NCBI RefSeq assembly: GCF_003171655.1
Contig: NZ_QFZL01000001.1
Location: 868,001 to 932,000, forward strand
Direction of reading: 5' to 3'
Source of the DNA: Stakelama portus
GTDB taxonomy: Bacteria; Pseudomonadota; Alphaproteobacteria; Sphingomonadales; Sphingomonadaceae
Length of the DNA: 64,000 bases
Part shown: piece by piece, positions 57,301 through 64,000 of the stretch
Layout: every line of letters starts with the position of its first letter
Position numbering within the stretch: the first letter of the stretch is position 1
Program-made: the position numbers and the translations under genes
The notes under the pieces: model-generated
Told to the model about the DNA's origin: nothing
Database searches by the model: none
The model's input: only the letters and a program-made list of their open reading frames with translations

Positions 57301-57861
57301 AGCCTGTCGGAAATCAGCATTCCGGAAGGCGCGCGCATCGGCGCAACCGTATCCGCGTTGATCGAGGACGCGCGCTGGCGCACCTCCGCGCGCGGCAACC
57401 GCTATCTGATGGCAACGATTTCGGACGCAACCGGCCAGTTCGTTACCACCTGTTTCGACGAAAACGCTTCCACGGATCTGGAAGATTGCGCGCGCAATGG
57501 CGGCTGCGCGGTGCTGACCGTCGAGCTGGACCGGCGCCCGGGTGAGGAAACGCCGCGCGTTACGGTGCGCCGCGTGCAGTCGTTCGAAGCGCTCGCCAAT
57601 TCGGCGCGGCTCGTGCTCGATCTGGCGATCGACGACCCGATGGTGCTGCCCCGCCTTGCCGGCATCGTCGGCAATCAGCGCGGGGGCCGGGGCGAAGTGC
57701 GCGTGCGCGCGGCCCTGGGCACCGATGGCGAAGCGGAGCTGGTGCTCGGGCGCGATTTCCTGCTCGATGGCGAACTGACCGCGCGGATCGAAAGCCTTGA
57801 CGGCATTCGCCGGGCCGAGTTGCGCGATGCGGAGGAACCCCGGCTCGCTTCCGTGGCGTAA
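54301..57861 (+). CDS. dnaE: DNA polymerase III subunit alpha
   Basis: A 1186-aa replicative polymerase (C-family, DnaE1). The N-terminal PHP domain begins FVPLRVFSSYTMLEGAIDPK. Catalytic palm: GPGRGSGAGSAVAWAL and the metal-binding aspartates in PDFDIDFCETRRGEVIRYVQ. The finger/beta-binding and OB regions follow (YGFNKSHAAAYALLAYQTAW; VSALIEDARWRTSARGN). Start ATG 54301 is where family similarity begins; in-frame upstream codons look non-coding. Confidence 0.97.
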   Translation: MAHSGFVPLRVFSSYTMLEGAIDPKAIAKRARELGFPAVAVVDRNGLYAAMSFSDACMKAGVQPIVGTLLAVARPDTPEGKPPIIDWLALYAQDMAGYENLCALVSMAHLDRPIELDAHVPFEALDGRADGLIALTAGGEGALARLYADGQDLAAAAYADRLQGLFGDRLYIELSRRLDETEGAAEPKLLDLAYARDIPIVATNPCCFAEEDFHQAHDAMLCIANSSYVASDDRPRSSPDAWMKPAGEMRDTFADLPEAIANTLIVAQRCAVAAPKRKPILPSLAGDREGEAAKLRIDARAGLIDRLRKIVALQDGLARAEAGAGDGLETATAPVSEEALLARFPEYFKRLDYELDIIVDMGFPGYFLIVADFIKWAKDHDIPVGPGRGSGAGSAVAWALTITDLDPLDLGLLFERFLNPERVSMPDFDIDFCETRRGEVIRYVQQKYGRDTVAQIITFGTMKARAVLKDTGRVLQMSYGQVDRLAKLVPNHPTDPWTLDRALNGVSELHSEYHNDQDVRLLWDLAAKLEGLPRHSSTHAAGVVIGDRPLSQLIPLYRDPRSDMPVTQFDMKYVEGAGLVKFDFLGLKTLSVLQKAVQLLAQRGVEVDLSALKWDDEGVYELLQRGDTVGVFQLESEGMRRTLAAVRPSNFGDIIALVSLYRPGPMDNIPTFGARKNGREQVVYPHDLLEPILKETYGIFVYQEQVMQAAQILAGYSLGGADLLRRAMGKKIKAEMDTQREIFVAGCAEHNQIPEAKANELFDLIDKFAGYGFNKSHAAAYALLAYQTAWLKAHHPQEFFAASMCYDIDQTDKLSVFVDDMKRADILCLAPDINASEAEFSVEQGDAGLAVRYALAGLKGVGERAMEQLVAEREANGRFQSLDEFAHRVDPRLINKRQLETLASGGAFDSIDPDRAGVHAAAETILAVAQRTHENRTSGQGGLFGDSEPAGNAIQLPGNVHWSLAERIQAERDAFGFYFSAHPLDRYAHLARVHGARSLASLSEISIPEGARIGATVSALIEDARWRTSARGNRYLMATISDATGQFVTTCFDENASTDLEDCARNGGCAVLTVELDRRPGEETPRVTVRRVQSFEALANSARLVLDLAIDDPMVLPRLAGIVGNQRGGRGEVRVRAALGTDGEAELVLGRDFLLDGELTARIESLDGIRRAELRDAEEPRLASVA

Positions 57862-57933
57862 CCCGATCCTTCCCTCTCGACTTCGTGTGCAGGCCGGCTA
57901 GGCTGGCGAAAACGAAAACAGAGAGGTGAGGTT

Positions 57934-59529
57934 ATGCTGGGCGGTATGCAGGACCATGAGCTGCGCGTCATGCGCCTGCTCGAACATGCGGAACGCGAAC
58001 ATTGGGACCGCGAGCTGGTCAGTCACTGGGCCGATGGCAGCGAAACGCGGACGACCTGGGCCGGGGTGGCGCGCGACGCGCGCAAGCTGGCACAGGCGCT
58101 GGAGCGGATGGGGTGCAAGCCCGAAGACCGTATCGCCACGCTGGCGATGAACCATCATCGCCATCTGGTGGCATGGTATGGCGCAATCGGCATGGGCGGC
58201 GTCGTCCACACGATCAATCCGCGCCTGTTCGAGGATCAGCTCGCCTTTATCGGCAACCATGCCGAGGACAAGATACTCCTCTATGACAAGGCATTCGCGC
58301 CGCTGGTCGAAAAGATGAAGCCGCAATGGAAGACGATCGAGCGTTATATCGTCTTCGACGGCGACGGTCCCGACAGTTTCGAGGCCGTGATTGCGCAGGA
58401 AGACGGCAATTATGTCTGGCACGAAGGGCCCGAACGCGATCCGTGCATGCTCTGCTACACCAGCGGGACGACGGGCAATCCCAAGGGCGTCGTGTATACG
58501 CACCGTTCCTCGGTGATCCACGCGATCACCGAGTTGCAGCCCGATGTGTTCGACCTCAGCCAGAAAGCGGTCTGCATGCCGATCGTGCCGCTGTTTCATG
58601 CGGTCGGATGGGGGCTGCCCTTCGCCGCGCCCGCATGCGGGTGCAAGCTGGTCATGTCGGCAGTGAACGATGCGCAGATCCTGTGCGAATTGATGAACCG
58701 CGAAAAGGTGACGCACAGCGCCGGGGTTCCGACGGTCTGGTTCGCGATGTTCGGCCATATCGACAAATCGGGCGATTCACCGCGCCATCTGGAGGTTGTG
58801 ACCATCGGCGGATCGGCCGCGCCGCGCGCGATGATCGAACGGATCATGAAAATGGGCGTGCGCGTCAATCACGCCTGGGGAATGACCGAGACTTCGCCCA
58901 TCGGCACGATCGGCGCGCAGCCGCCCGATTGGGACGAAATGGATTTCGACGCGCAGGTGGCGCATGTCACGCGGCAGGGAAAGGCGCCGTTCGGCGTGGA
59001 AATGCGTGTTACCGATGACAATAACAAGCCATTGCCACGCGACGGCGAAAGTTCCGGGCATCTTCAGGTGCGCGGCCCCTGGATCGTCGATACCTATTTC
59101 AATGACGAAGGCGGGCCCTGTCTGACGGCGGACGGATGGTTCGATACCGGCGATGTCGCGGTAATCCATCCCGACGGGACGATGCAGATTACCGATCGTG
59201 CGAAGGACGTCATCAAATCGGGCGGCGAATGGATCAGTTCGGTCGATCTGGAAAATGCCGCTGTGGGGGCCGAAGGCGTGGCCGAGGCTGCAGCGATCGG
59301 CGTCCATCACCCCAAATGGGAAGAGCGGCCGATCCTGCTGATCGTGCGCAAGCCGGGCAGCGATGTGACCGAGGAAGCGATCCGGGCATATCTGGCGACA
59401 CAGGTCGCAAAATGGTGGCTGCCCGACGAGATCCATTTCGTCGACGAATTGCCGCATACGGCCACCGGCAAGCTGCTCAAGACGGCGATCCGCGAGAAAT
59501 ATCGCGATTATAGTCTGGCGGCTGCCTGA
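57934..59529 (+). CDS. Fatty-acyl-CoA ligase (AMP-forming)
   Basis: A 531-aa acyl-CoA synthetase of the ANL superfamily. Motifs: [19 protein letters not shown] (A3), [10 protein letters not shown] (A5), [12 protein letters not shown] (A7), [18 protein letters not shown] and the adenylation lysine in [15 protein letters not shown] (A10). It activates a medium- or long-chain fatty acid with ATP and CoA; exact substrate cannot be read. AGGTGAGG precedes ATG 57934. Confidence 0.92.
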   Translation: MLGGMQDHELRVMRLLEHAEREHWDRELVSHWADGSETRTTWAGVARDARKLAQALERMGCKPEDRIATLAMNHHRHLVAWYGAIGMGGVVHTINPRLFEDQLAFIGNHAEDKILLYDKAFAPLVEKMKPQWKTIERYIVFDGDGPDSFEAVIAQEDGNYVWHEGPERDPCMLCYTSGTTGNPKGVVYTHRSSVIHAITELQPDVFDLSQKAVCMPIVPLFHAVGWGLPFAAPACGCKLVMSAVNDAQILCELMNREKVTHSAGVPTVWFAMFGHIDKSGDSPRHLEVVTIGGSAAPRAMIERIMKMGVRVNHAWGMTETSPIGTIGAQPPDWDEMDFDAQVAHVTRQGKAPFGVEMRVTDDNNKPLPRDGESSGHLQVRGPWIVDTYFNDEGGPCLTADGWFDTGDVAVIHPDGTMQITDRAKDVIKSGGEWISSVDLENAAVGAEGVAEAAAIGVHHPKWEERPILLIVRKPGSDVTEEAIRAYLATQVAKWWLPDEIHFVDELPHTATGKLLKTAIREKYRDYSLAAA

Positions 59530-59537
59530 CAAAAAAA

Positions 59538-59560
59538 GAGCCGGCCACATAGGCCGGCTC
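59538..59560 (-). terminator. Terminator of the M1 aminopeptidase gene
   Basis: A 9-bp perfect stem GAGCCGGCC / GGCCGGCTC with loop ACATA; on the minus strand it is followed by seven T (59537-59531). Confidence 0.85.
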
Positions 59561-59614
59561 GATGGGTACGGATCTATCGATGGCCGGGCGTGTCACCACG
59601 CCCGGCCATTTGCT

Positions 59615-62266
59615 TTATTGCTGCATCGCTTCGAATGCTTGGCTGACGGCGTCGGCCTTGGCATCCTTGAATTCGGCGCAGTTGCGGATCTGCTCGATCG
59701 CACGGCGCAGGCTGAGCGTGCCGCCTTCGAGTTCGGGCAGGATCTTCTGTTCGATCGTATCGGCGGCTTCGCGGGTGCACAGCTGGCTGAAAGCGCCGCC
59801 GGCACGGGCGAAGAAGATGCCGCCGCCGCTGGTTTTCAGCGTGCCGAAATTATCCGCCAGATAGCTGAACGCCGCATCGCGCGCGCCCGGGCTGCCGAGC
59901 AGCTGATAGAGCGCAAAGATGCGCTGGTTGGCGGGCATCGCATCGCTGGTGAACACCTTCAGGAAGAACTGACCGATCGCCGGATCTTCCGAATCCATCA
60001 GGCCGCTGGCCGCGACCTGCTGGAAATGCTGGTCGGCACCGGCATAGGCCTTCTGCATTACCTTGGCAGCGAACGGAGCGCCGCGTTCGTCGGCAGCGAT
60101 ACGGATCGCAGTACCACGAAGCGCCGGGGCGAGCGCGGCATCGTCACCGGCCAAGAAGGCGTCGAGCGCGGTCAGCAGCTTGGCACGAAGCGCTTCGTCC
60201 CCGCCGGCACCGGCGACGAGCGCGATCAGGTCGCTGCGCAGCGCACGACGGTCGCTATTGTCATCGGCATAGGCACCGGTGGTAACGTCGCTGCCAATGG
60301 CTTCGAGTGCCGGACGATAGATGTTGGCGATGGTTTCGCGCCATGCCGGTTCGGCCGCTTCGCTGATCAGGCCGCGTTCCTTCAGCCCGGCCAGACGTTC
60401 GCCGTTATCGACAGCGACCTGATGGTCGGGATGCGTCGCCAGCACGCGCGCGGCCTCAACCAGTTTCTCAACCGGAAGATGCCCGGCATGGAACGACGCC
60501 CAGAGGCTGTCGGTCAGCGCAATCGCCTCGCTGGCGGGCAGCGTGTTCGCCGAAGCGATCAGCGCGTCCCAATCGGCATCGTCCAGCTCGAAGCGATAAT
60601 AGCCCTGGCCACCGGCATTGGGCATCAGCGCCCCGTCACCCGGAACGGCGGCTACCGCCATGCTGGGCTGGTCGACGAGCGTGCAGACCCGCTCTGTATC
60701 GCCGCGACGCATGCACAGCGGCACGATCCACTGGCGCGGTTCCTGGGTGGTCCCGAGATACGCATAGGGCGCCTGGGTGGCGACATAGCCGTCCCCCTGA
60801 CGATGGAGCGTGATGACGGGCACGCCCTGCTGATCGACGAAGCTGCGCAGCGACTGAAGCACGCGCGGATCCTGCGCCGCAGTGGCGAGCGAATCGAAGA
60901 AATCGTCGGTCGACGCCGTGCCATAGGCATGACGCTTCATGTGCAGCCGCACGCCTTCGCGGAATTTCTCGTCGCCCAGATATTCGGCGATCATCGCGAC
61001 GACCTGTCCACCCTTGCCATAGGTGATCTGGTCGAAGGCGGAATCGACTTCGGAATCGGCAGTGATCTGTTCGTGGATCGGGCGACCGACCTTCAGCGCA
61101 TCGAGCACCATCGCTTCAAAGCCTTCGCGGACAGCACCATTGTTGATGTCCAGATCGGGGCGCCATTCGCTGCCGATGCGATAGCCCATCCAGTTGGCGA
61201 AGCTTTCGTTGAGCCAGATATCGTCCCACCATTTCGGCGTCGAATAGTCGCCGAACCACTGGTGCGACAGTTCATGCGCGACGATCATGCCGAACGTGCG
61301 CATATCCTCGCGCGTCGGGTCCGAACTGAGCAGCAGGATGTCGTCGCCATAAACATCGGCCCCGGCATTCTCCATCGCGCCCGGCATGATCGGCGACCCG
61401 ATCTGGTCGAGCTTGGGGAAGGGGAAGGGCTGGTCGAAATAATCCTCGAGCAGCGCGACGATCGGGCCCGACTGGTCGAGCGCGAACTGCATCCGCTCGG
61501 CATTGGGCTTGGTCGCCACGATACGCAGCGGCATCGGTTCGGGCCGCTGCGGCGTTGCGGGGATCGTCGTTTCGGCCGTCACGAACGGGCCGGTGATCAT
61601 CGCGACCAGATAGGTCGGCAGCGGCGGCGACGTCCGGAAATGGTGGCGGACCAGATTGCCTTCGGTTTCCTCGCTGACCTCCGGCATGTTCGATACCGCG
61701 ACATTGCCCGGCGCGGTCGCGATGCTGACGGTGAACGGCGTCTTGTATCCCGGCTGATCGAAGCCGGGGAAGGCCGCGCGCGCGTCGATCGATTCGAACT
61801 GCGTCCAGCTATACCATTCATCGTCGACATTGACGCGATACAGGCCCGAGGGCTGATCGTCGTTGAACTTGGCTTCATAGTCGAATTTGAGCGTGATCCG
61901 CCCGGCGGGCAATTCCCGCCCGAAATCGATCTGCGCCAGTCCGAACGGGTTCACCTGTTCATAGGTGATCGGATAGCTTTTGCCGTCGGCTTCAACCGAA
62001 GCGCTGGCGACATCGAGGTCGCGACCATGGATATAGATTTTCGTCGCGTTCTGGTTCAGCGTCGCGTCGATTTCGGTGTGACCGGAAAAGGTCGGGCTTT
62101 CGGGCAGGATGGTGAAATCGAGCCGATAGGCAGTCGGGGTGGCGATATCGGGAAGCTTGCCGGTCGGAACCGTTTCTTCCTGCGTAGTCGGTGGGGACGG
62201 CTGAGTCTGTGCCGACGCCGTGCCGATGCTCAGGGCAACGCAGGCGACAGAGAATATCCGGCGCAT
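59615..62266 (-). CDS. M1-family zinc aminopeptidase, exported
   Basis: An 883-aa metallopeptidase removing N-terminal amino acids. Signal peptide MRRIFSVACVALSIGTASAQ; substrate motif GAMENAGADVYG; zinc site VAHELSHQWFGDY (HExxH) with the third ligand in WLNESFANWMG. The C-terminal ERAP1-like helical domain completes it. ATG 62266 is chosen for AAAGGA upstream and because the signal peptide starts there. Confidence 0.94.
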   Translation of the reverse strand: MRRIFSVACVALSIGTASAQTQPSPPTTQEETVPTGKLPDIATPTAYRLDFTILPESPTFSGHTEIDATLNQNATKIYIHGRDLDVASASVEADGKSYPITYEQVNPFGLAQIDFGRELPAGRITLKFDYEAKFNDDQPSGLYRVNVDDEWYSWTQFESIDARAAFPGFDQPGYKTPFTVSIATAPGNVAVSNMPEVSEETEGNLVRHHFRTSPPLPTYLVAMITGPFVTAETTIPATPQRPEPMPLRIVATKPNAERMQFALDQSGPIVALLEDYFDQPFPFPKLDQIGSPIMPGAMENAGADVYGDDILLLSSDPTREDMRTFGMIVAHELSHQWFGDYSTPKWWDDIWLNESFANWMGYRIGSEWRPDLDINNGAVREGFEAMVLDALKVGRPIHEQITADSEVDSAFDQITYGKGGQVVAMIAEYLGDEKFREGVRLHMKRHAYGTASTDDFFDSLATAAQDPRVLQSLRSFVDQQGVPVITLHRQGDGYVATQAPYAYLGTTQEPRQWIVPLCMRRGDTERVCTLVDQPSMAVAAVPGDGALMPNAGGQGYYRFELDDADWDALIASANTLPASEAIALTDSLWASFHAGHLPVEKLVEAARVLATHPDHQVAVDNGERLAGLKERGLISEAAEPAWRETIANIYRPALEAIGSDVTTGAYADDNSDRRALRSDLIALVAGAGGDEALRAKLLTALDAFLAGDDAALAPALRGTAIRIAADERGAPFAAKVMQKAYAGADQHFQQVAASGLMDSEDPAIGQFFLKVFTSDAMPANQRIFALYQLLGSPGARDAAFSYLADNFGTLKTSGGGIFFARAGGAFSQLCTREAADTIEQKILPELEGGTLSLRRAIEQIRNCAEFKDAKADAVSQAFEAMQQ

Positions 62267-62338
62267 CAAGAATCCTTTCGTACCGCGGAAGTGCAAGGGC
62301 TTAAGATCGCGGCGTGTTTCGTGCAAGGTTACATTGTA

Positions 62339-63415
62339 TCAATCGAATAATTCTCCCTGCGCACCGCGCGGCGGCCGAAACAGGTCGGTGCGCACGCGCG
62401 GAACCGGCCTGTCGAGTCCATGGCGCCGCGCGGCGATATGGAAGCGCCTGCGCATCAGTTCGCCCCAGACACCCTGGCCGCGCATCCGCGAAAAGAAACC
62501 GGGATCATTGTCGCGCCCGCCGCCGCGCATTGCCTGGATCGTCGCCATCACCTTGCCGGCGCGATCGGGGAAATGCGTGTCGAGCCAGGCCCGGAACAGC
62601 GGGGCGACTTCGTGCGGCAACCGAACGGGAATGAAGGACGCGGCCCGTGCGCCGGATTCCGCAGCACGCTCCAATATATGTTCGAGTTCGTAATCGGTGA
62701 TCATCGGGATCACCGGAGCGATCGATACGATGACCGGTATGCCGGCATCGGCCAGTCGGCGCACCGCGGTCAGTCGCCGTTCGGGATGTGGCGCGCGCGG
62801 CTCGACCGTCATCGCGATCCGGGGATCGAGCGAGGTTATCGACACCATGACCGACGCCAGCCCCTTCGCCGCCATCGGCGCGAGCAAATCGATATCGCGC
62901 AGCACGCGATCCGATTTGGTGGTGATCGTCAGCGGATGGCTGGTTTCGGCGAGTATTTCCACACATCCGCGCATGATCCGCCACTCGCGCTCGATCGGCT
63001 GATAGGGATCGGTATTGGTGCCGAACGCGATATTCGCACAGACATAGCCCGGCTTCGCCAGCGCCTCGCGCAGCAGGGCAGGGGCATCGGGCTTGGCGAA
63101 CAGCCGGGTTTCGAAATCGAGACCCGGCGAGAGGTCATGATAGGCATGGGTCGGCCGCGCGAAGCAATAGATACAGCCATGCTCGCAGCCGCGGTAAGGA
63201 TTGATCGAACGATCGAAGGGGATGTCGGGCGATTTGTTGCGCGTGATGATCGTTTTCGGCTTTTCCACCGTCACGGTCGTGCGCAATTTGGGCGCGCCGC
63301 CATCGATTGCTTCGCGCGCGTCGATCCAGTCGCCATCCGCCTCGCGCTCGGCAAGGCCGAAACGCGTGCTTTCGCGGTTGAGCGTCGCACCACGCGAGGG
63401 CCGTGGTTTTCCCAT
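62339..63415 (-). CDS. PA0069-family radical SAM protein
   Basis: A 358-aa protein. The cluster motif is in INPYRGCEHGCIYCFARPTH (CxxxCxxC). Also FGTNTDPYQPIEREWRIMRG and SITSLDPRIAMTVEPRAPHP, features of the PA0069/Rv2578c (SplB-like) group, whose substrate is unknown. It ends 73 bp from the divergent-side aminopeptidase start region. Confidence 0.9.
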   Translation of the reverse strand: MGKPRPSRGATLNRESTRFGLAEREADGDWIDAREAIDGGAPKLRTTVTVEKPKTIITRNKSPDIPFDRSINPYRGCEHGCIYCFARPTHAYHDLSPGLDFETRLFAKPDAPALLREALAKPGYVCANIAFGTNTDPYQPIEREWRIMRGCVEILAETSHPLTITTKSDRVLRDIDLLAPMAAKGLASVMVSITSLDPRIAMTVEPRAPHPERRLTAVRRLADAGIPVIVSIAPVIPMITDYELEHILERAAESGARAASFIPVRLPHEVAPLFRAWLDTHFPDRAGKVMATIQAMRGGGRDNDPGFFSRMRGQGVWGELMRRRFHIAARRHGLDRPVPRVRTDLFRPPRGAQGELFD

Positions 63416-63467
63416 TGCGCAAAGATAGGACTAGCGTTAGAACATATCAAGAACATTGGAGTGTGAT

Positions 63468-63809
63468 ATGGCCCGCATCAACTATGTCGAACTGCCGGTG
63501 CGCGATGTGCCGGGGCTCAAGCAATTCTACACCCAGGCCTTTGGCTGGAGCTTCACCGATTTCGGTCCCGATTATGCCGGCATGACCGGCGGCGACGTCG
63601 ATCTGGGCCTGAACGGCGATACCGATCAATGGACGGCGCAGCTGTTGCCGGTGATCGAAGTCGAGGATCTGGAAGCGGCGCTGGATCAGGTGCTGGCGGC
63701 GGGCGGTACGGTGACGCTGCCGATCTTCAGCTTTCCCGGCGGTCGGCGCTTCCATTTCAAGGACCCGCACGGGCATGAGCTCGGAGTGTGGAAGTCGGAA
63801 GCGCAGTGA
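63468..63809 (+). CDS. VOC-family (glyoxalase/bleomycin-resistance fold) protein
   Basis: A 113-aa protein: MARINYVELPVRDVPGLKQF, YTQAFGWSFTDFGPDYAGMT, then FSFPGGRRFHFKDPHGHELG ending with VWKSEAQ. Two beta-alpha-beta repeats of the vicinal oxygen chelate fold are recognisable. Substrate unknown. The start at 63468 has TGGAG upstream. Confidence 0.9.
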   Translation: MARINYVELPVRDVPGLKQFYTQAFGWSFTDFGPDYAGMTGGDVDLGLNGDTDQWTAQLLPVIEVEDLEAALDQVLAAGGTVTLPIFSFPGGRRFHFKDPHGHELGVWKSEAQ

Positions 63810-63824
63810 TCCCGCATGGCGGGA
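63810..63824. terminator. Hairpin between convergent VOC and moaB genes
   Basis: A perfect 6-bp stem TCCCGC-ATG-GCGGGA begins at the last base of the VOC stop codon region. No T-run. Confidence 0.45.
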
Positions 63825-63830
63825 GCCCGG

Positions 63831-64000
63831 TCAGCGCTCGGTAAGGCGGGGCATCAGCTCGACGAAATTGCAGGGGCGGTGCCGGATGTCGAGCTGGTCC
63901 CTGAGGATGCCGTCCCAGCCATCCTTCACTGCTCCGGTGGAACCGGGCAGCGCGAACAGATAGGTGCCGCGCGCAACCCCGGCGGTCGCACGCGACTGGA
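63831..64000 (-). CDS. moaB: Molybdenum cofactor biosynthesis protein B (C-terminal part)
   Basis: The minus strand from the window end reads [20 protein letters not shown], then [20 protein letters not shown] and [12 protein letters not shown] before a TGA at 63831. This is the C-terminal end of MoaB/Mog-type MPT adenylyltransferase-fold proteins (the LPGS loop and RPCNF motif). The rest of the gene lies outside the window. Confidence 0.9.
   Translation of the reverse strand, partial: QSRATAGVARGTYLFALPGSTGAVKDGWDGILRDQLDIRHRPCNFVELMPRLTER

Noticed and set aside
59618..62350. A 910-aa reading on the plus strand opposite the M1 aminopeptidase
   Set aside because: It is the mirror of a certain gene; long antisense frames are expected at this GC content and it shows no domain.

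Overview
The window is high-GC DNA from an alphaproteobacterium, most likely a member of the Sphingomonadales. This is inferred from gene content, gene order and codon bias: a mreBCD-mrdA-rodA cluster, a zwf-pgl-edd-glk-eda Entner-Doudoroff operon, a ROSE-type heat-shock leader, a MucR/Ros-type regulator and Ti-type traC/traD genes. It has two very different parts.

Part 1 (1 to about 21,440) is a genomic island integrated into a tRNA-Lys(CUU) gene (21362-21437, minus strand). The first 14 bases of the window repeat the anticodon-loop part of that tRNA, so the window opens inside the left attachment site. The island carries a broken tyrosine integrase flanked by repeated GGTAGC motifs, a 1467-aa nuclease-STAND-helical-repeat protein resembling Avs antiphage sensors, an AlpA-like regulator, a cluster of small perfect hairpins, a ParB / sigma-region-4-like / nucleotidyltransferase-HEPN trio, a MucR-like regulator without cysteines, and small conjugation proteins TraD and TraC next to a good match to a Ti/RSF1010-type oriT (no relaxase is present). 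It then carries a Gabija pair (GajA OLD nuclease, GajB helicase), a four-gene cassette (STAS-like, small unknown, cysteine-rich unknown, GHKL ATPase) directly upstream of Gabija on the same strand, and a DUF262 + HEPN pair. It reads as a decayed integrative mobilizable element that has become a defence island. The four-gene cassette and the STAND protein are the best candidates for undescribed biology.

Part 2 (about 21,440 to 64,000) is core chromosome. In order: the elongasome operon mreB-mreC-mreD-mrdA-rodA (minus strand, 4-bp overlaps between most genes); mutL divergent from it; a Tat-exported threonine aldolase; ribosomal protein genes rpsF-rpsR-rplI; fatty-acid synthesis genes fabD-fabG-acpP-fabF followed by mltG; the Entner-Doudoroff operon; overlapping marR-type, NlpC/P60 and argC genes; secG and pyrG; a small heat-shock protein with a sigma-32 promoter and RNA thermometer; lolC-lolD; a MraZ-like gene outside any division cluster; dnaE; an acyl-CoA ligase; an M1 aminopeptidase; a PA0069-type radical SAM protein; a VOC protein; and the 3' end of moaB running off the window.

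All assignments come from reading translated motifs and DNA patterns by eye. No database search was run.
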